Shown one piece after another: positions 15,992 through 24,017 of a stretch of 25,124 bases of DNA; positions within the stretch are counted from its first letter, which is position 1, and every line of letters starts with the position of its first letter. Below the pieces are notes generated by a model. That model had not been told where the DNA came from. It saw only the letters and a list, made by a program, of their open reading frames with translations, and ran no database searches. The DNA is taken from positions 1 through 25,124 of the forward strand of contig JAODBN010000416.1 of NCBI GenBank assembly GCA_025463965.1, in the 5' to 3' direction. The position numbers were made by a program, and so were the translations under genes. Source of the stretch: Acidimicrobiaceae bacterium (GTDB lineage: Bacteria > Actinomycetota > Acidimicrobiia > Acidimicrobiales > Bog-793).

Positions 15992-16020
15992 ATCTTGTCT
16001 GACGTGAGACTACGATGCAA
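15992..16020. promoter_or_regulatory. Divergent promoter region with operator-like dyad
   Basis: TTGTCTGACGTGAGACTA (15995-16012) is symmetric at 14 of 18 positions, with an inner GTCT...AGAC. Reading left, TTGCAT (16020-16015) and CAAGAT (15997-15992) are a 17-base-spaced -35/-10 candidate for the PLP-enzyme block. Reading right, TACGAT (16011-16016) fits a -10 for the M24 gene. The dyad fills the leftward spacer and touches the rightward -10, as a shared operator would. The -35 matches are weak, so this is a candidate only. Confidence 0.4.
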
Positions 16021-16068
16021 GAGCCGAGGCAGGTTTCGCGATCGCGTTGAGAGACCGGGAGGGGCCCA

Positions 16069-17277
16069 GTGCCGGACTCGATTGCACAGTCACGAGTCGC
16101 TGCGCTGCGCGGGGCAATGGGAAAGCACGGGCTCGACGCGCTGCTGCTCTTGTCCGGGCCAAATCTCTCGTACTTCAGTGGGTACCCAAGCGTCGAGCGG
16201 ACGCCGGCGCGCCCGTTTTTTCTCCTCGTGCCGGAACACGGCGACCTCGCGCTCGTCGTCCACAGTGGCCGCGCCTTCGAGGCGAGGCGGTTCTCCTGGG
16301 TTGGCGACGTGAGGGTCTACACACGGCTCGGCGTGCCACCCGCCGAGGAGCTTGGCCGGTTGCTCCTCGATCGGGGTCTGGGCGACTCTGCCGTCGGCAT
16401 GGAGCTCAGCCGCGAGCTCCGGTTGGACCTCGACTATCTCGGATTCGAGGAGTTCCGAGCCGCCCTCGCTCCGGCTCGGGTCGTCGACGGGTCGCCTGCG
16501 ATCTGGGAAGCAAGGATGCGAAAGTCCCCCGACGAGATCGAAGCAATCAGATCTGCCTGCGAGCACACGTCGGCGGCCTATGAGCTGACATTTTCGTCCC
16601 TGGAGCCGGGGATGACTGAAGAGTCAGCGCGCCGGGTCATGCTCGCTCAACTCGCGTCGCGTGCCGGGAACGGATGGGCGGTCATCACCTCGGGAGCAGG
16701 CAACTACGACCTCGCCACCGGCCCGGGCACCTCGAGGGAGCTCGAGCCGGGCGACATGGTGTGGCTCGACGCAGGATGCTCCATGTCGGGTTTCTGCTCG
16801 GACTTCAGCCGGGCTGCGGTCATCGGGGGTCCGTCCCCCGAGCAGCTCGACGCGCAGGCAGTGATCTCGGCTATTACTCGCCACGCAGTCTCGCTCGCGG
16901 TCCCCGGGGCGCCGGTCAGCGAGATCGCGGCTTTCTGTGAGGAGGCGATCGGTCAGCTCCGCCTTCCTCTCACCTCCTCGGTTTCAGGCCTCGCAGGTCG
17001 GGTCGGTCACGGACTGGGCCTGAGCACGACGGAGCCGCCGAGCCTCAGCCTGGACGACGACGCGGTCCTCGAGGCGGGGATGGTCGTCACCATCGAGCCC
17101 GGCTTCGCTACTGACTTCGGGATATTTCATGTCGAGCAGAACGTTGTGGTGACCGGTGGTGGCCCGAACGTGCTTTCGACGAGCTCGTGGGAGCTTGGCG
17201 CAACGTCTGTACGCCAGTCCTCGAAATCCCCGTCCGACAAGAGCCGAGCGAGGGGCGAATCCCCCGGAGCCCAGTGA
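16069..17277 (+). CDS. M24-family (creatinase/Xaa-Pro peptidase fold) hydrolase
   Basis: The 402-residue protein has a full creatinase N-terminal domain (residues about 5-140; LDALLLLSGPNLSYFSGYPS) and a pita-bread catalytic domain. Metal ligands are present: Asp in VWLDAGCSMS, Asp in CSDFSRAA, His in GRVGHGLGLS, Glu in VTIEPGF and Glu in HVEQNVVV. A low-complexity Ser/Arg-rich tail of about 25 residues follows the fold. GTG 16069 is chosen because GGGAGGGG lies four bases upstream. It is divergent from the PLP-enzyme block and is followed by an EamA transporter. It is a second M24 paralogue, clearly different from the one at 10623-11687, so the two may act on successive or related substrates. 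The actual bond cleaved is unknown. Confidence 0.87.
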   Translation: MPDSIAQSRVAALRGAMGKHGLDALLLLSGPNLSYFSGYPSVERTPARPFFLLVPEHGDLALVVHSGRAFEARRFSWVGDVRVYTRLGVPPAEELGRLLLDRGLGDSAVGMELSRELRLDLDYLGFEEFRAALAPARVVDGSPAIWEARMRKSPDEIEAIRSACEHTSAAYELTFSSLEPGMTEESARRVMLAQLASRAGNGWAVITSGAGNYDLATGPGTSRELEPGDMVWLDAGCSMSGFCSDFSRAAVIGGPSPEQLDAQAVISAITRHAVSLAVPGAPVSEIAAFCEEAIGQLRLPLTSSVSGLAGRVGHGLGLSTTEPPSLSLDDDAVLEAGMVVTIEPGFATDFGIFHVEQNVVVTGGGPNVLSTSSWELGATSVRQSSKSPSDKSRARGESPGAQ

Positions 17278-17320
17278 AGCGCAGCGCGCGTCCGGCTACG
17301 ACGGCGTGCGCGGCTTCGCT

Positions 17321-18298
17321 GTGAGCTCGGGCGCAGTCAGCGGCGGAGCAGCGCCGCTCGGACCTGCCCGTGAGGCAAGCCCAGGGGACGCGAGGTCCGG
17401 GCTCCTTGCCGCGATCCTGGGGACAATCGCTTGGGGGTTCACCGGGCTCTTCGTTCGCGAGACTCACCTCTCCGCGGTCCCGGTGACCTTTATCCGACTC
17501 TGGATGGGAGTGGCGCTTCTCGGGGTGCTCCTAGTAATCCGGCGGCGGCCCTTCGGTCTCGCGTCGCTCCGGGCCTCGCTTCTCGGTGGGCTGTTTCTTG
17601 CACTCGACATCGCGCTCTTCTTCGGCTCGCTGAAGCTCACGAGCGTCGCGGTCGCTACGGTCATCGGTGCGCTCCAGCCGGCCCTAGTGCTCCTCGTCGC
17701 CGGGCGCATCTTCGGCGAGCGCGTAGGCGTGAGGTTGGCAGCTTGGACAGTTCTGTCGATCGCGGGAGTCATCGCCGTGGCTGTCGGGAGCGGCGTGCCC
17801 CACGGTGACCAACTCATCGGCGATGCGCTCGCTGCCGGTTCGCTCCTCGCGTTCACCGCGTACTGGCTCGCGGCCAAGCAGGCGATCGGAGCGGACGTCG
17901 ACCCGGGCCGCTACACCTTCGGCGTCATGTTCGTTGCGGCCGCCCTCATGACTCCAGTTGCGGTGCTTTCTAGCGCGACGCTCATGCCGACGCACGCATC
18001 GGATTGGCTCTGGCTCCTCCTTCTCACGCTCGTACCCGGGACAGGGCACTTACTCTTCAACTACGCGCACCGCCACGTCGAGGTGTCCGTGAGCTCCATC
18101 GTGACGGCGGGAAATCCGCTCGTGGCGTCCGTGCTCGCGCTTGTCGTCCTCGGCGAGCGACTCAACGCAATCCAGGTCGGGGGAGGGATCGTCGCCGTGC
18201 TGTCCATCGCCGCGGCCGTCCGCGGCAAGGCGGACCGACGTTCCATTCCGATTCCTTCGGGTACCAGAACCGACATCGATCGACGATGCGCCCCCTAG
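17321..18298 (+). CDS. EamA/DMT-superfamily transporter
   Basis: This 325-residue inner-membrane protein has two EamA repeats of about five hydrophobic segments each. The first starts at GLLAAILGTIAWGFTGLFVRE and the second at LIGDALAAGSLLAFTAYWLAAK. The conserved GNPLVASVLALVVLGERLN segment near the end is typical of the family. Members export amino acids, metabolites or drugs, or take up small solutes. The gene follows the M24 hydrolase at 44 bases and is probably cotranscribed with it, so it may export or exchange a product of that pathway. The start is uncertain: GTG 17321 and GTG 17306 are both in frame with no strong ribosome binding site. The longer frame from 17156 overlaps the M24 gene and was rejected. 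Confidence 0.86.
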   Translation: MSSGAVSGGAAPLGPAREASPGDARSGLLAAILGTIAWGFTGLFVRETHLSAVPVTFIRLWMGVALLGVLLVIRRRPFGLASLRASLLGGLFLALDIALFFGSLKLTSVAVATVIGALQPALVLLVAGRIFGERVGVRLAAWTVLSIAGVIAVAVGSGVPHGDQLIGDALAAGSLLAFTAYWLAAKQAIGADVDPGRYTFGVMFVAAALMTPVAVLSSATLMPTHASDWLWLLLLTLVPGTGHLLFNYAHRHVEVSVSSIVTAGNPLVASVLALVVLGERLNAIQVGGGIVAVLSIAAAVRGKADRRSIPIPSGTRTDIDRRCAP

Positions 18299-18370
18299 AA
18301 CTCCCGCTGCAGGAGGGGCAACTACTGCGCCGTCTCCGCCAATACGCGTGCCGCCCCGGTAGCCGTTCTC

Positions 18371-18387
18371 GCCGGCGGTACGCCGGC
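18371..18387. terminator. Hairpin between convergent genes, possible terminator
   Basis: GCCGGCG, loop GTA and CGCCGGC form a perfect 7-bp stem in the 166-base gap between the ends of the EamA and M20 genes. There is no T-tract, so it is only a positional candidate. A weaker CTAGC/GCTAG pair lies at 18416-18435. Nothing else in this gap looks like a gene. Confidence 0.35.
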
Positions 18388-18464
18388 CATCATTATGGCG
18401 CTGCAGTGATCCGATCTAGCTCAGAGAATTGCTAGCGCCGCGCTTTCTTGTGAGGCTCAGCCGC

Positions 18465-19640
18465 TCAGACTCCGTGCCGGTAGGTCGTCGCGAGCAGCCG
18501 GTCGCGAAGCTCGTCTCGGGTGGCAGCGTCGATGACGGTCCAAGCCATGGCCGAGGCTCCTTCGAGCGCTGCGCGATCAGCGACGGGGGATGCGCAGTGC
18601 TCGGCGAACTCGGCTTGGTGGTTGACCGCCGGCAGGGAGTCGATACCGAGCGTCGGGTGGATCGAGGGCAGAGCCAGCGAGACGTTGGCCATGTCAGTCG
18701 ACGCGGGCACCGCGTGCTCCGGCGGATCCGGGAACCGCCGGCCGAGCTGCTCGGCGTTTGCCTTATATGCGGCCGCCAGCGGCTCGTCGAGCCGGAATTC
18801 CGAGTAGGCGGGTCCTTGTGCAACCGCCTCGAGCGAGGCGCCGGTAGCGATCGCTCCGGCCTCGAAGCAGTGCTGGACCCGCTCGTCCCAGCGTTCGAGC
18901 GCCTCGAGTGTCGGGGCTCGCACGTAGTACTTGGCCTCTGTGAAGCCCGGCACGATGTTCGGAGCCATCCCTCCGTTGGTCACGATGCCGTGCACCTGGT
19001 TTCCCGGCTCGGCGTGCTGACGGAGGAGTCCGATCGCCACCTGGGCGACGGTGATCGCGTCGGCTGCGTTGATTCCGAGCTCGGGGAAAGCCGAGGCGTG
19101 AGCCGATCGACCCGTGTAGCTGATGTCGTAGTGGCGTACCGCGAGGCACGGCATCTGAATCAGCTCGGTCGGCCAGGGGTGGACCATCATCGCCCCGTGG
19201 AGGCCGTCGAAGGCGCCTGCCTCGAGCATGGTGATCTTCCCGCCGCCGCCTTCTTCGGCCGGGGTGCCGAGCACCTTCACCGTGATACCGAGGTCGTCGG
19301 CCAGCTCGGCGAGCGCCAGGCCTGCGCCGACGGCCGAAGCGGCGATGACGTTGTGGCCGCAGGCATGGCCAATTCCCGGGAGCGCGTCGTACTCGCAGCA
19401 GATCCCGATCGTGAGCGGCCCGGAGCCCGCCGTAGCGACGAAGGCGGTCGGAAGCCCGGCCGAGCCCGCCTCGACATCGAACCCGGCATCGCTCAACGCT
19501 TCTCCGCACCAGGCTGCCGCACGGTCCTCCTCGAAGGAGATCTCGGGGTGGGCGTGGATCCGGTGCGAGAGTGCGACCAGCTCATCGGCGCGGGCGGACA
19601 CCGTCCGCCTTGCCGTCTCCTTCGCCCCGTCCGCGTCCAT
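18465..19640 (-). CDS. M20-family amidohydrolase (AbgB/HipO-like)
   Basis: The 391-residue protein carries the M20D signatures. HRIHAHPEISFEE is near the N-terminus, with the metal motif HACGHN in GIGHACGHNVIAAS, the acidic pair in GTPAEEGGGGK, His in MMVHPWP, and the dimerisation-domain segment YTGRSAHASAFPELG. This family hydrolyses N-acyl or N-aminobenzoyl amino acids and related amides in the cytosol. ATG 19640 has GGAGGG three bases upstream, and the longer frame to 19865 crosses the divergent MFS promoter region. It is transcribed toward the EamA gene and away from the MFS exporter. It could add another amide-cleaving step to the nearby catabolic genes, though it is outside their operon. 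Confidence 0.88.
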   Translation of the reverse strand: MDADGAKETARRTVSARADELVALSHRIHAHPEISFEEDRAAAWCGEALSDAGFDVEAGSAGLPTAFVATAGSGPLTIGICCEYDALPGIGHACGHNVIAASAVGAGLALAELADDLGITVKVLGTPAEEGGGGKITMLEAGAFDGLHGAMMVHPWPTELIQMPCLAVRHYDISYTGRSAHASAFPELGINAADAITVAQVAIGLLRQHAEPGNQVHGIVTNGGMAPNIVPGFTEAKYYVRAPTLEALERWDERVQHCFEAGAIATGASLEAVAQGPAYSEFRLDEPLAAAYKANAEQLGRRFPDPPEHAVPASTDMANVSLALPSIHPTLGIDSLPAVNHQAEFAEHCASPVADRAALEGASAMAWTVIDAATRDELRDRLLATTYRHGV

Positions 19641-19796
19641 TGACCCTCCAGATCCGCCGCCGCCTGTTGGTCTAGCGCGTCCTCCTGGAGGCTCACCGTA
19701 GACGGCCTGTTCGCATGCTTGGCGGTCTCCCGACGAGCGTGGACGCGGGTGGGCCCCGTTAGCGTTTTCCGTTTGGGACTTCAGAACGGAGCAATC

Positions 19797-21284
19797 GTGA
19801 CCCTCTCGCCCGAAGCCACCCGTGCCCCCAGCTCGCCTGCTAGCGATGCCAGCGCGAGCCACCACGGCTGGGTGCTCGCCGTGCTCGGCACCGCGCAGCT
19901 CATGGTCGTGCTCGACGCCACCATCGTGAACATCGCGCTTCCGTCAGCGCAGCACGCCCTGGGCTTTTCGAATGCGGACCGCCAGTGGGTCGTCACTGCC
20001 TACGCCCTGTCCTTCGGCGGCCTGCTGCTGCTCGCGGGGCGCCTCGCCGACATGCTGGGGCGGAAGCGGACCTTCCTCATCGGGCTGGTCGGGTTCGCCG
20101 CGGTCTCGGCGATCGGCGGCGCGTCCAACGGCTTTGCGATGCTCGTCATCGCCCGCGCCGCCCAGGGGGTGTTCGGGGCGCTCCTCGCCCCATCCGCGCT
20201 CTCGCTCCTCACCACGACGTTCGTCTCGCCGAGCGAACGCAGCAGGGCGTTTGGCATCTATGGCGCGATCGCCGGCGCCGGCGGAGCGGTCGGGCTTCTC
20301 CTCGGCGGCGTTCTCACCGAGTACCTGAATTGGCGGTTCTGCCTCTACGTCAACGTCGTCTTCGCCATCGGCGCGGGTATCGGCGGGTGGGTGTTCCTGC
20401 GCGACCAGCAGCGGGCCGCGCGGGTGCATCTCGACATTCCGGGCACGATCACCTCGGTCGGCGGCCTTGTCCTTCTTGTCTACGGCTTCTCCCAAGCCGA
20501 GACGAGGAGCTGGTCGAGCCCGGTCACGATCGGCCTTCTCGCCGCCTCGGTGGTGCTGCTCGGCCTCTTCGGCCTCCTCGAGGTGAGGACCCAGCACCCA
20601 TTGCTGCCACCGCGGGTCATCAGGGACCGGGGCCGAGGTGGAGCCAACCTGTCGGTGCTCCTCGTCGCCGTCGCCATGTTCGGCGTGTTCCTCTTCCTCA
20701 CCTATTACCTGCAGGAGACGCTGCACTACTCGCCGGTGACGACGGGACTCGCGTTCTTGCCGATGGTGGGAACGATCATGATCGCCGCCACCGTCGGGGG
20801 CACCGTCCTCCTGCCGAGGATCGGCCCGCGTCTGCTCGTCGCTCCGGGCATGCTGTTCGGCGGCGCTGGCATGGTCCTCATGTCCCAGATCGCGGTGCAC
20901 AGCACCTACGTCGCAGACGTGCTCCCGGGCCTGCTGATCGTGGGCTTCGGGATGGGGCTCGTCTTCGGGGCGGCCATGAACGTGGCGACCGCCGGTGCAG
21001 ACCCGGCGGACGCCGGAGTCGCCTCCGCGCTGCCGAACGTTGCCCAGCAGGTGGGCGGGGCACTCGGGCCGGCGCTTCTCAACACGATCGCTGCCAGCGC
21101 GACGGCGTCTTTCCTTCTCGATCGCCCGCACCCGTCCACCGAGGTGCTGGCCACTGCCAGCGTCCACGGCGACACGACCGCGTTCACCGTCGTCTACGTG
21201 ATCCTCTTCGCCTCGGCCGTCATCTCCTGGCTCGTGCTTCCCGCCGGGCCCATCGAGGCTGCCGAGGGGCCGGCGATCGCCTGA
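19797..21284 (+). CDS. DHA2-family MFS exporter (EmrB/QacA type)
   Basis: This 495-residue membrane protein has about 14 hydrophobic segments, as expected for 14-TM proton-driven drug antiporters. Family motifs are clear: LDATIVNIALPS in TM1, GRLADMLGRKRTFL as motif A between TM2 and TM3, and GAIAGAGGAVGLLLGG as the antiporter motif in TM5. Members export drugs, dyes, antibiotics or self-made metabolites. GTG 19797 has a GGAG five bases upstream and avoids an unlikely N-terminal extension to 19719. No TetR/MarR regulator is adjacent. It is divergent from the M20 gene with 156 bases between starts. Whether it serves the PKS cluster or general resistance cannot be told. Confidence 0.93.
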   Translation: MTLSPEATRAPSSPASDASASHHGWVLAVLGTAQLMVVLDATIVNIALPSAQHALGFSNADRQWVVTAYALSFGGLLLLAGRLADMLGRKRTFLIGLVGFAAVSAIGGASNGFAMLVIARAAQGVFGALLAPSALSLLTTTFVSPSERSRAFGIYGAIAGAGGAVGLLLGGVLTEYLNWRFCLYVNVVFAIGAGIGGWVFLRDQQRAARVHLDIPGTITSVGGLVLLVYGFSQAETRSWSSPVTIGLLAASVVLLGLFGLLEVRTQHPLLPPRVIRDRGRGGANLSVLLVAVAMFGVFLFLTYYLQETLHYSPVTTGLAFLPMVGTIMIAATVGGTVLLPRIGPRLLVAPGMLFGGAGMVLMSQIAVHSTYVADVLPGLLIVGFGMGLVFGAAMNVATAGADPADAGVASALPNVAQQVGGALGPALLNTIAASATASFLLDRPHPSTEVLATASVHGDTTAFTVVYVILFASAVISWLVLPAGPIEAAEGPAIA

Positions 21285-21299
21285 GGCGAGCCCTGGGAG

Positions 21300-21323
21300 G
21301 CGTCCGACAGCAAGATCGGACGC
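21300..21323. terminator. Bidirectional terminator candidate between convergent genes
   Basis: GCGTCCGA (21300-21307), an 8-base loop and TCGGACGC (21316-21323) make a perfect 8-bp stem. It is centred in the 48-base gap between the stop codons of the MFS and biotin carboxylase genes, the expected place for a shared terminator. There is no U-tract. Confidence 0.5.
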
Positions 21324-21332
21324 AGACGGCGA

Positions 21333-23072
21333 TTAGGAGACGACGGCGATGATGTCGCCTGGGCCCAGCGCGTCCCCGGGGGAGACCCGAAGCTCTCGGA
21401 CGGTGCCAGCGGCGAGGGAGCGGACCGGGTTCTCCATCTTCATCGCTTCGAGGACGCAGACGACGTCTCCCTCGGCGACCTCGTCCCCCTCGGCGACGAG
21501 GACCTGGACGATCGTTCCCTGCATCGGGGCGACGATGGTGCCGTCCCCGGCGCTGGCCGCGCCGTGGGCAGAGCGCCGTCGTCCGGCCGCCGTCTGCTCC
21601 TGCTCCGCTGCGACCGCGGGGACGTAGAGGCGCACGCGGTAGCGGCGGCCGTCGACCTCGGCGTCGACCTCGCGCAGTACCCGGCCGTCCGGCCGTGCCA
21701 CGCCGGCGGGCGGAACCGGAGCGATCCCCGACAGGTCGAGGCGCTCCTCGACAAAGCGCGTCGAGTGGGTCCCCGCGACGAAATCGGGGTGCTCGAGGAT
21801 CGCCTGGGCGGCGGGCGCGGTGGTGGCCACACCCTCGACGACGGTCTCGGACAGCGCGCGCAGCATGCGCCGACGAGCGACCTCCCGGTCGGGGCCCCAG
21901 GCCACGAGCTTCGCGATCAGGTTGTCGTAGGCCGGGCTCACGGTGTCGCCGGCCTCGTAGCCGGCATCTACCCGCACGAACGGCCCCGACGGGGTGATGA
22001 ACCGCCGCAGCGTCCCGGGGCTCGGGGTGAACCCGCCGCCGGATGGGTCCTCGGCGTTGAGGCGGACCTCGATCGAATGTCCGGTGCGCTCCACCTCTTC
22101 CTGGGTGAGCCCGAGCGGCTCGCCCGCTGCGATCGAGAGCTGGAGCGCGACGAGGTCGAGGCCGGTCACCATCTCGGTGACGGGGTGCTCGACCTGCAGG
22201 CGGGTGTTCATCTCGAGGAAGTAGAAGCGGCCGTCTTGGAAGAGGAACTCGACCGTTCCGGTGCTCTCGTAGCCCGTCGCCCGGGCGAGGGCGACCGAGG
22301 CCTCGCCCATCGCCCGGCGTGCCTCGTCGGGGAATTCGGGCGCGGGGGTCTCCTCGATCAGCTTTTGGTGACGCCGCTGCGAGGAGCAGTCCCGCTCGCC
22401 GAGCCACAGCACGTTGCCGTGCCGGTCGGCGACCACCTGCATCTCGACGTGGCGCGGCCAGCTGAGATAGCGCTCGAGGTAGACCTCGTCGCGCCCGAAG
22501 GAGGCCGCCGCCTCCCGCCGCGCGCTGTCCAGCGCGTCGGCAGCCTCTGCCGGGCCGGCCACGACCTTCATGCCGCGCCCGCCGCCGCCGTAGGAGGCCT
22601 TGATGGCGACCGGCCAGCCGAACTCCTCCCCGAAGGCCAACACCTCCGCCGCCGAGCTCACCGGGTCGTTCCTCCCGGGCACCCCCTGCACCCCCGCGGC
22701 CTCGGCGGCCTTGCGGGCGCCGATCTTCGACCCCATCACCTCGATGACCGACGGCGGGGGACCGACGAAGACCGCTCCGGCTTCGGCGATCGCCGTCGCC
22801 GCCTCGGCGTTCTCCGAGAGAAAGCCGTAACCCGGGTGCACCGCCTGGGCGCCGGACGCCGCGATCACCTCGACGAGGGCCGGGATGTCGAGATAGGAGC
22901 GAGGGCCCGCCTCCGAGGGAAGCGGGTAGGCCTCGTCGGCGTGGCGGACGTGCAGCGCGTCGCGGTCGAGCTCGGAGTAGACGGCGACGCTCCTGATGCC
23001 GAGCTCGCGACAGGTGCGGGCGACCCGCACCGCGATCTCGCCTCTGTTGGCGATGAGCACCTTGTCGAACAA
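21333..23072 (-). CDS. Acyl-CoA carboxylase alpha subunit (biotin carboxylase-BCCP fusion)
   Basis: The 579-residue protein has an N-terminal biotin carboxylase (FDKVLIANRGEIAVRVARTC; HPGYGFLSENAE; ATP-grasp loop SYGGGGRGM; FLEMNTRLQVEHPVTE). It ends in a biotinyl domain with the attachment Lys in EAMKMENP. This is the AccA3-type architecture that carboxylates biotin for acetyl- or propionyl-CoA carboxylase in actinobacteria, supplying malonyl- or methylmalonyl-CoA. The beta subunit (AccD) is not in the window. The start is TTG 23072, with GGAG six bases upstream, exactly at the conserved FDKVLIANRGE. The longer frame to 23255 runs antisense to the biotin ligase and encodes Pro/Gly-rich sequence. 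The gene diverges from the biotin ligase, with 28 bases between start codons. Confidence 0.94.
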   Translation of the reverse strand: MFDKVLIANRGEIAVRVARTCRELGIRSVAVYSELDRDALHVRHADEAYPLPSEAGPRSYLDIPALVEVIAASGAQAVHPGYGFLSENAEAATAIAEAGAVFVGPPPSVIEVMGSKIGARKAAEAAGVQGVPGRNDPVSSAAEVLAFGEEFGWPVAIKASYGGGGRGMKVVAGPAEAADALDSARREAAASFGRDEVYLERYLSWPRHVEMQVVADRHGNVLWLGERDCSSQRRHQKLIEETPAPEFPDEARRAMGEASVALARATGYESTGTVEFLFQDGRFYFLEMNTRLQVEHPVTEMVTGLDLVALQLSIAAGEPLGLTQEEVERTGHSIEVRLNAEDPSGGGFTPSPGTLRRFITPSGPFVRVDAGYEAGDTVSPAYDNLIAKLVAWGPDREVARRRMLRALSETVVEGVATTAPAAQAILEHPDFVAGTHSTRFVEERLDLSGIAPVPPAGVARPDGRVLREVDAEVDGRRYRVRLYVPAVAAEQEQTAAGRRRSAHGAASAGDGTIVAPMQGTIVQVLVAEGDEVAEGDVVCVLEAMKMENPVRSLAAGTVRELRVSPGDALGPGDIIAVVS

Positions 23073-23087
23073 ACGCCGCTCCGGACC

Positions 23088-23103
23088 TATCGTCTGCCCC
23101 GTG
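23088..23103 (+). promoter_or_regulatory. Leaderless-type -10 before biotin ligase GTG
   Basis: TATCGT (23088-23093) fits the actinobacterial -10 pattern TAnnnT. It lies seven bases before the GTG at 23101, which has no ribosome binding site. This is the arrangement of a leaderless transcript. A TTGTCG at 23062 is a possible but widely spaced -35. If the true start is GTG 23167 (AGGA upstream), the same promoter would give a hairpin-containing leader instead. Confidence 0.4.
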
Positions 23104-23970
23104 GAGCAGCCTGTCGTCCCCGCCGGACCGGCGGGGACGGGCCCCGGTGATCCGGGGCAGGACTTCGTGGGGCCGGTTGGCCCAGGCGGGGAGGCTAGTT
23201 CGGGCAGAGGGCGCTTCACGAACATCATGCGCCTCGCGCTCGTCGGCTCGACCAATCAGGTCGCGCTGGACCTCGCCGCCTCGGGCGGCGCTGAGGGGCT
23301 GGTGGTGGTGGCCCGCGAGCAGTCGGCCGGACGCGGACGCCGGGGCCGGGCCTGGTCGGCGCCTCCGGGAGGGTGCCTGCTCTGTTCGGTCCTCTTGCGG
23401 CCCCCCGAGCCGTCGATGGCCTCCCTCGCCGTCGCCTGCGTCGCCCTCGCCGCTCGGGAGGCCTGCTGGCGGGTCGCCAGCGTGCTTCCCACGCTGAAGT
23501 GGCCGAACGACCTGCTCACGACCGCAGGCCCTGACGGGGCCGAAGCCAAGCTCGCCGGGGTGCTGGCGGAGCGGGCAGCCGACGGGGCACTCGTCGTCGG
23601 GCTGGGGCTCAACCTCGACTGGGCCGGCCCGCTTCCGGAGGGTGCCGCGTCGCTGGCGCAGGCGGCCGGCTCGGCTCCGGACGCCGAGCGACTGCTCGAC
23701 GAGCTGCTCGGGGCGCTCGAGCGGCGATACGGACCGCTCGTGTCCGGAGACGGCGCAGCCGCTGGCGCGCTGGCGTCCGAGCGACGTCAGGCGTGCGCCA
23801 CCATCGGACGGCGCGTCCGCATCGAGATGGCCTCGGGCGTGGTGCTCACCGGCGACGCGCTCGACGTCGCCGACGACGGCCGGCTGCTCCTCGGGCTTGC
23901 CGACGGCCAGGTGACTGCGCTCGAGGAGGGGGACGTGGTCCATCTCCGACCGGCCGTCGCCGACCCGTGA
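23101..23970 (+). CDS. birA: Biotin-[acetyl-CoA-carboxylase] ligase, class I (no HTH)
   Basis: The 289-residue frame contains the biotin ligase core: VGSTNQVALDLA, the biotinyl-AMP loop AGRGRRGRAW, LKWPNDLL, KLAGVLAE and GLGLNLDW. A C-terminal SH3-like domain follows, with IGRRVRIEM and EEGDVVHLRP. It attaches biotin to carrier proteins, most obviously the BCCP domain encoded divergently next door. There is no N-terminal winged helix, so it should not act as a DNA-binding repressor. Starts are ambiguous: GTG 23101 looks leaderless, GTG 23167 has AGGA upstream, and ATG 23227 would cut off the RF..I segment that normally precedes STN. Residues encoded before about 23200 are Pro/Gly-rich because the DNA there is palindromic. 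Confidence 0.9.
   Translation: MEQPVVPAGPAGTGPGDPGQDFVGPVGPGGEASSGRGRFTNIMRLALVGSTNQVALDLAASGGAEGLVVVAREQSAGRGRRGRAWSAPPGGCLLCSVLLRPPEPSMASLAVACVALAAREACWRVASVLPTLKWPNDLLTTAGPDGAEAKLAGVLAERAADGALVVGLGLNLDWAGPLPEGAASLAQAAGSAPDAERLLDELLGALERRYGPLVSGDGAAAGALASERRQACATIGRRVRIEMASGVVLTGDALDVADDGRLLLGLADGQVTALEEGDVVHLRPAVADP
23115..23158. repeat. Two tandem GC-rich inverted repeats
   Basis: An 11-bp perfect stem (23115-23125 with 23129-23139, 3-base loop) is followed at once by a 7-bp perfect stem (23141-23147 with 23152-23158, loop TGAT). A weaker 5-bp stem lies near 23170. They sit at the start of the biotin ligase frame and 43 bases upstream of the divergent biotin carboxylase start. They could be leader structures in either transcript or a protein-binding site. 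Confidence 0.7.
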
Positions 23971-24017
23971 GGGTCGGAGCCGGGCCTCCGGCGCCCGGAG
24001 CGACGGAGCGGGGCGAC

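Noticed and set aside
19944..21167. A 407-codon minus-strand frame opposite the MFS exporter
   Set aside because: Its composition is dominated by Asp, Glu, Arg and Gly with no domain. It mirrors the hydrophobic codons of the exporter and is a shadow.
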